This document shows positions 21,190-31,587 of a DNA stretch of 64,000 nt, one piece after another. Source of the DNA: Pararge aegeria (Eukaryota; Arthropoda; Insecta; Lepidoptera; Nymphalidae); assembly GCF_905163445.1 (NCBI RefSeq), contig NC_053201.1:2676001-2740000 (forward strand), read 5' to 3'. The notes beneath the pieces are model-generated. The model worked only from the letters and a program-made list of their open reading frames with translations. It was not told where the DNA came from and ran no database searches. Position 1 is the stretch's first letter. The number at the start of each line of letters is the position of its first letter. The position numbers were made by a program, and so were the translations under genes.

Positions 21190-21310
21190 GCTTTCTTTAC
21201 GACCACGCCCTTCAGACCGGAACACAGCATTGCAACAATGCAATCGGCAGAAATAATCATGGCGATATTACTGTCCAGGACGAGCTCTGTCACAAAAAGC
21301 TTTAGTACTA
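21190..21310 (-). repeat. Family Q fragment
   Basis: CCCTTCAGACCGGAACACAG, CAATCGGCAGAAATAATCAT and GAGCTCTGTCACAAA are the reverse complement of the Q blocks at 0.45 and 17.0 kb. Confidence 0.6.
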
Positions 21311-21815
21311 TTAGGTATAAGATATAATAAAACATACTCGTAAGTGCCAAATTTCATCAATGTCCGGATGCTTCTAGTTTGCCAGCAAAAACTATTCCCC
21401 CGATTCCAATACCGCTATAGCCTAATAAGAAGCACAGGTCATATCTCGGAAATATGTTCAGCTATGAATAAAGCGATACAACCATACCAAAGGCAAAACC
21501 ATTTTGCGTATTAAGTATTTTATAATACCTACATGTTTATTTAAAAAAAAACTTTATTGCTCGTTCAAAAATTAATTAGACCACTTATATTAATCAAACA
21601 GATTCGCGAATTTTACGATTTATTTAACATTATTTGATCGTTAATTTACGGTTTGTTTATTTCTGTTTATGTTTTACTTTCGTCTTAAAATGTTTATATT
21701 CGACAAGCTGAGCGCGCGTCTTTGTTCAATTTTATATAGATGCATATGGAATAATCTCTATTTGATATAGCTTGTGGCATCAAAAGTTTAATTATGTACG
21801 TGTTTGGACTATGGA
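21311..21815. other. Unassigned sequence
   Basis: AT-rich from about 21,500. No recognisable feature. Confidence 0.4.
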
Positions 21816-22083
21816 AGCGGTGATAGCCGAGCAGATAGAGTTTGAAACCCAGGACGCACAACTTTTCTAAATGTGCGTTTTGATTAATTAAAATATCACT
21901 TGCTTCAACGGTGAGGAAACCGGCATGGCTGTCAGTTCAACATAATGTTCTCAAAGGTGTGTGGAGTCCACTAATCCGCACTGGGCCAGCGTGGTGGACT
22001 ACGGCCTTAACCCCTTCTCATTATGGAAGGAGACCTGTGCTCTGTAGTGGGCCAGTAATGGGTCAATTTGATGATGATGATTT
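21816..22083 (+). repeat. SINE-B copy
   Basis: Has the head GCGGTGATAGCCGAGCAGAT, a degraded B box (GTTTGAAACCC), the body CAAAGGTGTGTGGAGTCCAC and GGCCAGCGTGGTGGACTACG, and ends in GTCAATTTGATGATGATGAT. Confidence 0.85.
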
Positions 22084-22199
22084 CAAACCCAAGCTTTTTT
22101 AGCATTCGTGTAAACTTATTGAGTGACATCTTAAAAAAATTATCTAGCTTCATCCAGTAATAACATAGCATTAATTAAACAGACATGTTTTGTCTAATG

Positions 22200-22290
22200 A
22201 GAGGCTTCGGCCGTGGCTAGTTACACTGCTGACAAAAAAGTTCGCAATATAGCATTCCGGTACGTCCGTCACGTTGAAAACTTTTGGGGG
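22200..22290 (+). repeat. SINE-C 3' fragment
   Basis: GAGGCTTCGGCCGTGGCTAG TTACACTGC and CATTCCGGTAC match the SINE-C body at 28.27-28.34 kb. Confidence 0.55.
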
Positions 22291-22624
22291 TAACGAACCT
22301 AACAGATTATCTCTATCTTAGACTCGATAAAAAAAACATCAAAATAAAGGTTGACAAAGTAGTGGACAGAAGCTATATGCAGATTAACAAGTTTAACGTG
22401 AATCGATGGCTATCTGAAGGCAGACCCGTTGATGTCTAATTAGGAGTATTAATTAAAATAATTATCACCCCGAGGTGTTTAAGATAAATATCTGATGAGG
22501 TGATAACATGTACCATCCTACTTCACGGGTTGAATTATTTAAAGTGTTTACTTTTGTTCATCGCACACTGCTACATGAGCCGTAAAGTACGCATGATAAA
22601 CTAGAGGCGACTATACAGCATTCC
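22291..22624. other. Unassigned sequence
   Basis: Nothing recognised. Confidence 0.35.
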
Positions 22625-22845
22625 TTTATAGCCTATAGCAGTCCTGTTGGCCAAGCCTGTTAAAACAGAGAGGCTATAGGCTAAGTTCTTCTCAGCAGGG
22701 TTTGCCCATAATGACTACGCTGGACAGACGTGTTGGTTATCGAAGTAGATCGCCCTCGATTATAACAGCATCATAACATCGCAATAAGTAGTGAACATCA
22801 TTTCAGAAACGATTCCTCCATGCACCATCATCATCATATCAACGC
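22625..22845 (+). repeat. Family R fragment and RTE/SINE tail
   Basis: CAGGGTTTGCCCATAATGAC and ACGCTGGACAGACGTGTTGG match the R copies at 45.2 and 46.26 kb. CACCATCATCATCATATCAA at 22,822 is a minus RTE/SINE-B tail. Confidence 0.5.
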
Positions 22846-22970
22846 GATTGTATTATGTAGGGTTTATTTAATCCCAACGTCTTATATACCAGTTTTATTC
22901 AGCGGGCCCCTGAGACAAGTTTGATTTCGTATATTCATTTCGGGATCGCTATTCCAGAACCTTCCAAGCG

Positions 22971-23185
22971 CCATCATCATCATCAACTGATTATCGGCCC
23001 ACTACAGAGCTCGGATCTTCTCTCAGAATGAGAAGGGTTTAGGCCGTAGTCTACAACGCTGGCCAAGTACGGATCGGTTGACTTCACAGGACTTTTAGAA
23101 CATTACAGAGAGTCTCGGGCCTCTCAGGTTGCCTCACCATGTTTTCCTTCACCGTTTTAACCAAGTGATCTTTGAATTGCTTTAA
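22971..23185 (-). repeat. SINE-B copy, head lost
   Basis: Begins with the reverse tail CATCATCATCATCAACTGAT and contains AGAATGAGAAGGGTTTAGGC and CATGTTTTCCTTCACCGTTT. It joins SINE-A directly at about 23,186. Confidence 0.8.
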
Positions 23186-23418
23186 TTGGTGTAGTGGGCA
23201 GTGAACCTGCTTTTTGTGTCTAAAGGCCGTGGGTTCAATTCCCACAGCTGAAAAACGTTTGTGTGATAAACATAAATGTTTTTTAGTGTCTGGGTTTTTA
23301 TCTATGTTATACATTTATGTATATTATTCCTAAATATTCATCAGTCATGTTAGTACCCATTACATCCGCTGTAGCGATACGGGCTATATGGCGATATGTG
23401 TATTGTCATTATATATGT
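23186..23418 (+). repeat. SINE-A copy
   Basis: GTGTAGTGGGCAGTGAACCT is a partial A-box region; GTGGGTTCAATTCCCACAG is the B box. The body follows to GGCTATATGGCGATATGTGT. It is fused to the minus SINE-B without spacer. Confidence 0.8.
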
Positions 23419-23429
23419 GTATTGTCATG

Positions 23430-24434
23430 TCATACGTATAGCTGTCGCCGCGGGGCGTTCGCGATTCACCATGCAAATTAAGTATTGCATGCGGCTCTTA
23501 TACGACGTTGAAGCGGTGTGTGATCAACTTTACGAGTTGGCATTTTTTATTCGATAACAAGTAAGCCCTCGACCTCGATCTAACCTTATGGCAATGGAAG
23601 GACGTTGATCTGGTAGTGGATTAGATATTTGTATCTCTCAATCTAAAGCCTTAACTTGAAGCTGGAGCTAATATGTTTCAGCAGAAGACATGGATGTATT
23701 TATTACTTATTGTGTTATGTAAAGGAATACAGGTTCTATTTAGAACACTGAATCATGTGGAAGGAATAATTAGCTAGCTGATGCCCGCGATGCTGTCCTT
23801 GTTTTATTTTAGGTTAAATAATATCCCTCAAACCTTTTCCCGGTATAAAATATATTCTTTCACCGTCTCCAAGATGCAAATTATGTTATATATATTTTTT
23901 TTATTTGCCATTGATTCTACATTGATTTTATACTCATTTAATAATATTATTGTACGCACGACTTAGGTATACTGTCATGATAGATTTTCTTGGCCTTGTC
24001 AACTGCCTTTCTATGTGTAAACAGGGAACAATGAAATTCTATTCTATTTTATAATCCTCAACTGTGTAGTCAAGTAGAGAAAATATAGTTAGTAACTTCA
24101 CAGATCTCTTGTACTATAAATCTGAGCCAAGAATCCCATAATGGGTACAGAGGTATTCCCTAAAGCCCTTATAATAAAGTGCGACAGCATATAACGGTAT
24201 TACGAAATATGCTCAGAAGATAGTTAGCGAAGCTTGTTAGGAACAGGTTCTAACACAGGTTTGCTAGGACTTGAATACTGGTTTAGGATTTGGTTGTGTG
24301 AAATATGGCACGGTATTCCTACCTACTTGGTTTATGCAAAGTTTGTTTATTTATTTATACTCTTTGTTTGTACACCACATCAATTTCGGAGTTCTTACAT
24401 TTTCAGACTACGGACATATATAACAGTGCCATTG
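23430..24434. other. Unassigned sequence
   Basis: A CpG-containing patch at 23,440-23,530 (GCTGTCGCCGCGGGGCGTTC) is single-copy here. The rest is AT-rich. Confidence 0.4.
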
Positions 24435-24494
24435 ATAATATATATACTTATATTATATATATATTTATATATATAATATAAGTATATATATTAT
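24435..24494. repeat. 60-bp near-perfect palindrome
   Basis: Every base pairs with its mirror (29 pairs) except the two central T residues. The sequence is AT-only apart from one C/G pair (ATACTTATATTA/TAATATAAGTAT). Confidence 0.85.
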
Positions 24495-24496
24495 TA

Positions 24497-24616
24497 CGAC
24501 TTCGTCGGGCTAGATTTTGCTTTATTTTATTTAAACAATAAACTTACATCATTAAATTTTTAATTTAAGTCTCATAATATATTAAATCATTTATTTCTCT
24601 CCGTATTCATTCTCTT
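24497..24616 (-). repeat. Helitron-like fragment, as at 18.66 kb
   Basis: GGGCTAGATTTTGCTTTATT and TTTCTCTCCGTATTCATTCT repeat the 18,660-18,775 segment almost exactly. The AT palindrome occupies the place of its hairpin end. Confidence 0.55.
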
Positions 24617-24745
24617 TGGGACCTCAGTCGTGACGACCAGACCAGAGTAAATTCAGATATCGTAAATTCGTAAATTGTTATCCTGGATATCGAACCCGGA
24701 ACCTCCGCTTAAAAGACCAATGCTAACTACTAAGACGTCATCGAA
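24617..24745 (-). repeat. tRNA-derived SINE head, decayed
   Basis: Minus-strand GGTTCCGGGTTCGATATCCA is a B box with pairing TψC-like arms. An A-box remnant lies near 24,720 (TAGTAGTTAGCATTGG). Confidence 0.55.
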
Positions 24746-25107
24746 ATATGAAGGTATTGCAATAATTTTCATTCCATACATTTAACAAGTTATATTATAT
24801 TTATCTTTATCAACCTGCAATCACGAAATAAAGGTTTGAATTTGAAAATAGTAGTTGAACCAACGAGGTGTGATCTTAAAAGTCCCTAAACACAAAAACA
24901 TTTCCTACAAAGAATTACACAATAAGGACTCATGTCTTGACACACTGACATACGAAAGGTTATGACACGTCGGAGCCTTGACACTTTAACATTTGGCCCA
25001 GTCCCGACTATTAGCAGCGACAAAGCACGCACGGTTTATAGAAAGTTTGACGGCTTATTTTACAGCTTATTCCTAAAGCGTAGGCCACAACGTGGCGTCT
25101 AACCTGT
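24746..25107. other. Unassigned sequence
   Basis: No recognisable feature. Confidence 0.4.
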
Positions 25108-25425
25108 ATCCTTTGCAGCGTTCAAATTTGCGTCCTGCTGCTCTTAGACTCTGGCACTTGGTGGAGATAAAAAAACTCACAACAAAACCACTAGAAGTAG
25201 TTTATTTATTATCCGCATCTTTTGCAGCGTTTAAGTTTACATCCTATGTGCTCTTAGACTCTGGCACTTGGTGGAGATAAAAAAAACTCACAACAAAACC
25301 ACTAGAAGTAGTTTATTTATTATACGCATCTTTTGCAGCGTTTAAGTTTGCGTCCTGCGTGCTCTTAGACTCTGGCACTTGGTAAAGATAAAAAAAACTC
25401 ACAACAAAACCACAATTTATTATTT
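25108..25425. repeat. Minisatellite, three 110-bp units
   Basis: TTTGCAGCG starts near 25,112, 25,221 and 25,332, giving periods of 109 and 111 bp. Each unit contains GCTCTTAGACTCTGGCACTT GGT and CACAACAAAACCAC. The third unit lacks the CTAGAAGTAG block. The short ORF across it is a by-product of the repeat. Confidence 0.85.
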
Positions 25426-25709
25426 AGTAACTGTTCTTACATAACTGACTTCGTCTTTACTTAAAACACTCGACGCGACGCGAAAAAAGCTAAGTATTAA
25501 GTAAATAAGGCAGAAACCAGGAGCAATTCGTCTAATACAGAACGACTAGCTGATTCTCGAAATAAGACTTTTTAAGAGACATATTGCTTATTCCCAAATT
25601 AATAACAGTATATATAAGTATTATATTAATATGTAGGTATCCTAGTCAATATACTCTAATAAGAGGCCTACATACCCGTCACTATACAAGCCACTTTATT
25701 GTCTAAGGG
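25426..25709. other. Unassigned sequence
   Basis: AT-rich, with nothing recognised. Confidence 0.35.
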
Positions 25710-25880
25710 AGGGTTCACGCTGTCCTGATGCCCTTCTTGATAGCCAGGGAGCCCTAGTAATCGGGCTAGGGTTGTTGGTTGCAAGAGTTTCCCCGGGCGT
25801 CTAAAAAGCCAACAAGAAGGATATGCTGTGCTAGTTTTTAGTGTATGGTGTTGTCCCTGAGGGGGTATTCTACATAACCT
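25710..25880 (+). repeat. Family Z, decayed
   Basis: TTCCCCGGGCGTCTAAAAAG is shared with 49,428-49,446, and the order TTTTTAGTGTATGG..GGGGGTATTCTACATAACC follows that copy. Confidence 0.5.
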
Positions 25881-25887
25881 AACCTTA

Positions 25888-26184
25888 TCCTACTAATATC
25901 ATAAATGGAAAAGTTTGGATGTTTGTTACTACTACTAAATCACTCAAAAACGGCTAGACGGATTTGGATGAAATTTGGCGTTCATGTAGCTTATGACATG
26001 GAAAAGAACATAGGCTACCTTTTATCACGATTCCTTAGTATTTCCCGAAATTCGCATGTCAGACATGACACTTTCTATACCGATCTCTCAAATAGTTTAT
26101 AATATAAATAGATTAAAAATTGTTAACGAGCGAAGCTTTAGACCCAATTCTGAAGTTGCAGACGTAGTCGCGGGTAAAAGCTAG
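25888..26184 (+). mobile_element. Helitron-like element, complete short copy
   Basis: Starts TCCTACTAATATCATAAATG after A and ends GTCGCGGGTAAAAGCTAG before T. The core AAACGGCTAGACGGATTTGG ATGAAATTTGG is the usual family motif. 297 bp, non-coding. Confidence 0.65.
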
Positions 26185-26990
26185 TAATAAATATATAATA
26201 TACAGACATATATCGTTATCTTAAGTTTTCCCTTTTTATTAAAAGGGAAAGAAAAAAAGAAAACGAAAAATAACTTTTTTAATTTAATCCACACTACTAC
26301 AAAAAAATATGGGTTATTAAAATCGGGTTGCTTTTCTTATGCTAGTAGGAACATGATAATAGAGGCAGATCAGTAATTTGAAGCTTATTCGGTTCGCTGA
26401 TACAGTTTTTAATATAACTTAAATTTATTTATTTATTTTCGGTTTCACTACTTTATCATTTCTTATTTTTAAAGTAAAACTTCTTTAGGAGCGACTATGG
26501 AGAACTAACTCATATTTTTCCTACTTTAGTTTAGAAGTAACGCTTACGTCTGTGTAGTTTCCGCTATTTAAAAATAATAATTTGGATTGGTCGTAAGTAT
26601 ATGTCATATACTCCACGCTTCTTGACTTATACGCCAGCTAGTGGCAAATATCATAATCAATTAGGAATATTTATTTCCAATATTTTCAAACGGATTAATT
26701 GTGAATAGCAAAGTGAATAAAAATTCAACAGTTGAATATATTTATAAAATTTGAAAGTGATATTAATGAATTTTTAATAGAATATAAAATTAAATAGTGA
26801 ATATTAAATCAAATGGCGGAGTCCCAGCAACATTTTACTCTTTCATCAATAAATAATAATAAAAGTTTTACTTTAAAATTTTATTTTTGTTTTGTTGCTA
26901 GCGTTTAGATTGTTTTAAGCACGGTATAGTTATTTTTAGAAGCTTTATTTTGTTATTTAAAGACGACGGAATTGATTGGAACCAGTGTAA
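26185..26990. other. Unassigned AT-rich sequence
   Basis: No recognisable repeat. A/T homopolymer tracts are frequent. Confidence 0.45.
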
Positions 26991-26994
26991 TGTA

Positions 26995-27185
26995 ACTCCA
27001 CTGGACTAAAGACCTCTCTCAACTGAAGGTTTCCTGCCCATGTTCAGCTAGGCAGACGGGTTGCTGTTCGCAGTAGAGAACGCTGCTACCAGTTCTCAGT
27101 TACAGTCCCTAAGTCGCCGTGTATGATACCCGCGGGAATATAACTGTATCCCAATAAAACTAGAGTCAAGGGCAAAACTCAGAAA
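26995..27185 (+). repeat. Family R repeat
   Basis: TAGGCAGACGGGTTGCTGTT CGCAGTAGAGAACGCTGCT resembles the R block at 45.2 kb. GC-richer than the surroundings. No ORF. Confidence 0.5.
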
Positions 27186-27214
27186 AAAAACAAGTACGGA
27201 CATCTTGCCCCCGA

Positions 27215-27246
27215 ACCCTAAATAAGAGTATCCTCTTATTTAGGGT
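27215..27246. repeat. 14-bp perfect stem-loop
   Basis: ACCCTAAATAAGAG pairs with CTCTTATTTAGGGT around a TATC loop. Confidence 0.85.
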
Positions 27247-27299
27247 CTTGACTAAATTATGAGCACCTGTTTGGAACCACACCTGTGGCATTTATTATT

Positions 27300-27536
27300 A
27301 TCCCCCTCACATACATTCGTGGACCATGGATGCTTTATTCGTTTTTAGTTTAGAAAAAAAGTTTGTATAACGGTTAACATGGCCGCTATTGTCGTTTCAA
27401 AATAAGAACTAAAGTATATTGCCTTTATGCTAGCCTTCTGTTAGAGTGTGCAGTATTTAATTAATACTGCACTGTGAAAGATATATTTACTTTAAAAACA
27501 AAATCAAACGCAGACGAAGTCGCGGGCAACAGCTAG
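27300..27536 (+). repeat. Helitron-like 3' end
   Basis: The last 40 bases, with GCAGACGAAGTCGCGGGCAA CAGCTAG, are nearly identical to the end of the complete copy at 20,998, and T follows. The 5' end is not visible; the start given is approximate. Confidence 0.5.
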
Positions 27537-27564
27537 TATATATATATATATAGATAGACAAAGA

Positions 27565-27706
27565 TACTTATAATATAAAGATAAACATCCAGACACTGAC
27601 AAACATTAATGTTCATCACACAAACATTTTCCAGTATTGTGGGAATCGACGCCACGGTCTTGGACTCAGAAAGCAGGGTCGCTGCCCACTGCGCCAGTCG
27701 GCCGAC
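27565..27706 (-). repeat. SINE-A, 3' truncated
   Basis: The minus strand carries a complete head: CGGCCGACTGGCGCAGTGGG with A box and B box (one base changed, GGCGTCGATTCCCACA). The body ends early at a TA tract. Confidence 0.8.
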
Positions 27707-27879
27707 TTCCTACTTAATTATATTGTACGTGTCTTGACCCGCAAGATGAAATAATTTAAGGTCTAAAATAAATCTTTTTTTTTTCAAGTGCAATTATATC
27801 ACCAATTCAAAGATACAGTGCTTTAAAAACCTCCATTTTAGCACATTTGTACTAAGAGTCTACCTTAATTAACTGTATA
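27707..27879. other. Unassigned sequence
   Basis: Nothing recognised. Confidence 0.35.
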
Positions 27880-28096
27880 CTAAAGTCGAGTTAGAAACTC
27901 CTCCTTGATAACGACCCTAATGCGTGCAGTGATAAGCTCATACACGACCTCCGTGGAGCAACGGTGAGCGCAATGAATTTAAGCAGGAGGTCTCGGGTTC
28001 GGTTCCCGCTGGGGCAATTTGGGAATTTATAATTTCTGTATTTTCTCAGGTCTGGTCCAGTGGGAGGCTTTGGACGGGGCTTTAAGTATCTTTATA
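27880..28096 (+). repeat. SINE-C, first unit of a tandem pair
   Basis: GACCTCCGTGGAGCAACGGT GAGCG is the A-box head and GGGTTCGGTTCCCGC the B box. The 65 bases before the head (GAGTTAGAAACTCCTC..) are included in the duplicated unit. Confidence 0.75.
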
Positions 28097-28385
28097 CTAT
28101 AGTTGAGTTAGAAACTCCTCTTTGATAACGACCCTAGTGCGTGCAGTGATAAGCGCTCATAGACGACCTCCGTGGAGCAACGGTGAGCGTAATGAATTTC
28201 GATTTGCTGGGTTCGATTCTCGGCATGGCAATTCGGAAATTTGTAATTGCTGAATTTTCTCTGGTCTGGTGGGAGACTTTGGCCGTGGCTAGTTACTACC
28301 CTGACGACAACGATGAGCCGCTAAGCAATTCACTGTTCCGGTGCGATGTCGCGTGGAAACGGATTAGGAGTCAGCACATATTTTA
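28097..28385 (+). repeat. SINE-C, second unit
   Basis: Repeats the first unit after 217 bp, with GGGTTCGATTCTCGGC as B box, and continues through GGCCGTGGCTAGTTACTACC to TCGCGTGGAAACGGATTAGG, the full 3' part that unit 1 lacks. Confidence 0.75.
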
Positions 28386-28392
28386 AAATTTA

Positions 28393-28842
28393 ATGTACGA
28401 GTACGTTCATAAAAACATTTCTAAATTTAAGAAAAAATGTGACTGCAATAATTTAAACATTAGAAGTAAGAATAAACTTACAGTGCAATATACTAGGTTA
28501 CATAAAATTCATAATTCGTTTAAAGGAAATTGCATACAATTCTACAATAAACTACCAATTGATATCTTGGAGATGTCTCTTAAAAAGTTCAAAGTTTGTA
28601 TTAAAACGTAAGCTTATAGAAAAGTCCTATTATAGTATAAAGGACTACGTAAACGATAAAAAAGCTTGGGTGTAAATTATTGCTCTAACCAGGTTGCTCT
28701 TCTAATAATTTAAAATGATATTGTGAGATGGTGATAACAAAAAAAAAACACCCAGCTAAGTTTGTTGTGGGCTTCTTCTTAGATCAGGACGCGTTTGGAA
28801 CCCTCGTAGCTTTAGTTTTAAGTTTACGAATGTGGTTATTTA
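28393..28842 (+). mobile_element. LINE-B 3' end with RT C-terminus
   Basis: A 72-codon frame includes KKKCDCNNLNIRSKN, LHKIHNSFKGNCIQFYNKL and PIDILEMSLKKFKVCIK, the C-terminal region of a CR1/jockey-type reverse transcriptase. One extra A near 28,607 compared with the 7.7-kb copy shifts the frame into a stop; past it the shifted frame would give YYS.KDYVNDKKAW. The 3' UTR (GTTTGTTGTGGGCTTCTTCT) follows. It is a dead, 5'-truncated insertion. Confidence 0.8.
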
Positions 28843-28857
28843 TCAATTCCAGATTTT

Positions 28858-29152
28858 TTTTTGGTATGGCCTGTTAGGAGGCTACAGCAGTGGCCAGTTA
28901 CCACCCTACCGACAAAGACGTTAGTTCTTAATCTAAGCAATTTAAATACCACTTGCTTTAAACGGTAAAGGAAAACATCATGAGGAAACCTGCATGCCTG
29001 AGAGTTCTCCATAAAGTTCTCAAAGGTGTGTGGAGTCCACCAATCCGTTCTGGGCCAGCGAGGTGGACTACGGCCTTAATCCCTTCCCATTGTGGGAGGA
29101 GACCCGTACCCTGAAAAGGGCCGATAAATGGATCGATGACGATGATGATGAC
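28858..29152 (+). repeat. SINE-C tail joined to SINE-B
   Basis: GCCAGTTACCACCCTACCGA CAAAGACG is the SINE-C 3' block. From about 28,940 the sequence is SINE-B (CATCATGAGGAAACCTGCAT, GGCCAGCGAGGTGGACTACG) ending in GATGACGATGATGATGAC. Confidence 0.75.
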
Positions 29153-29270
29153 CCAAGAACCTAACCCTGTACCTCATGGTTTTAATCAAGCTCACTAAAC
29201 ACTAGACCAACGGGGCATTTAGCCTATTTATTACATTAAAGTAATAATAAAATTAATACTCTCTATGTTA

Positions 29271-29508
29271 GACGGCCGATTGGCGCAGTGGGCAGCGACC
29301 CTGCTTTGTGAGTCCAAGGCCGTGGGTTTCGATTCCCATTACTGGATTATGCATGTTTTTCAGTGTCTGGGTGTTTATATGTATATTATAAGTATTTATG
29401 ATAAAAAAATATTCGTCAGTTATCTTAGTACCCATAACACAAGCTACGCTTACTTTTGGACTAGATGGCGGTGTGTGTATAGTCCTAGTATATTTATTTA
29501 TTTATGTG
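29271..29508 (+). repeat. SINE-A, full length
   Basis: GACGGCCGATTGGCGCAGTG starts the A-box head. The B box has an inserted T (GTGGGTTTCGATTCCCA). The body and TATTTATT tail are complete. Confidence 0.85.
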
Positions 29509-30095
29509 TTGAACCCATGTCGCACGCAAGATTTAAAGAGACGGGCTTAACATGATCCTGCTTATTGCCAGAGAGTATAAAACATGTTCTGGTTCCCCTT
29601 AATGCAAATACAATATAAAGTAACAAAATACTAAATTAATTCACCACAATTATATGAATAGAATACAATAATTAACCTAGCCCCAAATGCATTTCCTTTC
29701 CACGCAATAAACAAACAACAATCAGCTACACCTAATCGGTAATTTAAGTTGAATTCTAGTCCCTATTTCTTAAAGCATAAGAGTTAGTGTGAATATTTGT
29801 AAATCTGTATTCTGGATTTGTTAGCAAAAGTACAAGTTAACCAGTATGTTAATCTACAGTTATTTATGTGTAAAATTAACAGTATGTCAATGGTTCCACT
29901 TGCTATTTAATTCCTGCACGTTTTCATGTTATAATTGGCGGGGAAATTTAAGTGTTAGTTCAAAGGTTATAATTGAATTTATAAGGCAAGTCCTTAGTTC
30001 ATGATGACATTTGATACACGATTTACTATCGTAGCTCGTTTTAGTAATGTGGCGGTCACAGTAAATGCCAATACAAGCGTCGGCGGCAGCGTGCA
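29509..30095. other. Unassigned sequence
   Basis: No family recognised. Confidence 0.4.
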
Positions 30096-30800
30096 AATTT
30101 GCGTCTAACTCGCGACCAATCAAAAGGCTTGTTCAAACGGGGGTGTCTTGTGATTGGTAGAACGGTAGACGCAAACTTGGACGCTACAGTTGACGCAAGT
30201 TGAACGTCGCGTTTTCACCTTGCCGTAAGACAAGACAGTCACAAGTCGCGCAGTTTAGAACAGTGGTTTTTCTATTGGTAAAAAATACCGTAGTGTTTTG
30301 TATGATGAAGGGAGGCTTCTGTAGTACGTAACCCCTTTGTATCACGCCGGGGATCATCCCTTTGATTTTTTTTTTGTGTTTAGCTGATTAACTCTAATGA
30401 TTTAACTCGGGCTTGTTGGTGAGCCTTGGAATGGGGCTTTGCCATGAAGAGTTTGAACGCTAGATCTCGAAGAAGCGCAGTGGTCGTCAGCCTGGGGTCG
30501 CCTTAGTGATGCTGAACCTTGGCTCAGGCGACGATTGATGTGACGGGGTATCGGACGGCGATAGTCCGCACGCCTCCAAGGCCGCGGTGTGAGCATACGT
30601 CCGGATGACGTCAGAAGTCGGGGACCTCGTCTTCGCCGGCGAAGACGCTGTTCAGAGATTGATTGTGTGTCCTGATAGGAGGCATTGTTTAGGCATGTTT
30701 AGGCCTGCTCGTGTGGTGTGGATGAGTAAAAACAAGCCGTAACTATAAGAGGGTTGGGATGTTGGACAGCAGGATCTTTGTGGCGTCATCTAGTTAAGGT
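30096..30800. promoter_or_regulatory. GC-rich promoter-like or 5'-UTR-like segment
   Basis: An imperfect inverted repeat at about 30,096-30,178 carries CCAAT in both orientations (GACCAATCA and TGATTGGT), each next to GCGTCTA/TAGACGC. A third ATTGG is at 30,276. From 30,400 the DNA becomes unusually GC- and CpG-rich and holds a 20-bp perfect palindrome at 30,628-30,647. No protein can be recognised. It could be the promoter/5' UTR of a retrotransposon or the remains of a host promoter. Confidence 0.35.
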
Positions 30801-31022
30801 AATGTGGAGACTGCCACAGGTGTAGTTTTTAATATAACGTACTGTAACCTCACTGAATTAACCAAAACTTTTCGGTTGATTGGTGTTAGTGGTCTTAGTG
30901 GTTTTTATGTTTAATGTATTTGTCATTGACTGTTATTGTAAGGTTTTGGTTAAGGTAAAACAAATATTTTTATAATAAAATATAGTGAAACGAGGTTGAA
31001 AATAAAATTGACCTCGACCCTC
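30801..31022. other. Unassigned sequence
   Basis: TTAGTGGTCTTAGTGGTTTT is a short direct repeat; nothing else seen. Confidence 0.35.
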
Positions 31023-31258
31023 CATTCTGTGGAAGGGTGGATTTGTTGACTTTACACACCATTGAGATCATTGTGGAGAACTCTCAGGCATGCAAGTTTA
31101 CACGCAATGTTTCTCCTTCACTGTCAAGAAAGGAAGTGAATAGTAGTATTTAATTTCTTAATGCGATAAGTTAAAAGTGTGTTTCTAGGATTGAGCTCGT
31201 TCCCCCCGAAAGAGCTTCCCTCCGTAGTCTTAACCTATACGCCATCATCACGAACTTC
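31023..31258 (-). repeat. SINE-B, strongly diverged
   Basis: TTGTGGAGAACTCTCAGGCA TGCAAG and CCTTCACTGTCAAGAAAGGA follow the SINE-B order; the head is recognisable near 31,200-31,250 as a decayed tRNA-like block. Confidence 0.6.
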
Positions 31259-31587
31259 CAGCAAAAAGTATAGTTCTTTAAATTACATCTTGCTCTTCTT
31301 GTCAAGTTTTAAATCTAATTTGTCGTAAATCTCGTTTACTGATTAATTAAAGTTGTTTTTTCGTTACAACTACTTCGAAGGCATCAGATGTCGCACTGTG
31401 ATGACTAAGAATAATTCAAAAGTGCTCGATAATCGATTCTTCGACAAAAAAGTATTATGATCTTTGGACCCGACGAAGCGTCCCGTTTCCACTTTAATTG
31501 TAATCGGACTATCGGACAACAAGCCTTGACCGCGGCACTGTCCACACTTACTTTAATGCGGCAAGTGTACTAATTAATCGTCTTCAC
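31259..31587. other. Unassigned sequence
   Basis: No recognisable family. Confidence 0.35.

Noticed and set aside
29271..29345. tRNA-like gene (A and B boxes) here and in every SINE-A, SINE-B and SINE-C head
   Set aside because: A and B boxes are present but the acceptor arms do not pair and the sequence continues into repeated SINE bodies; these are SINE promoters.
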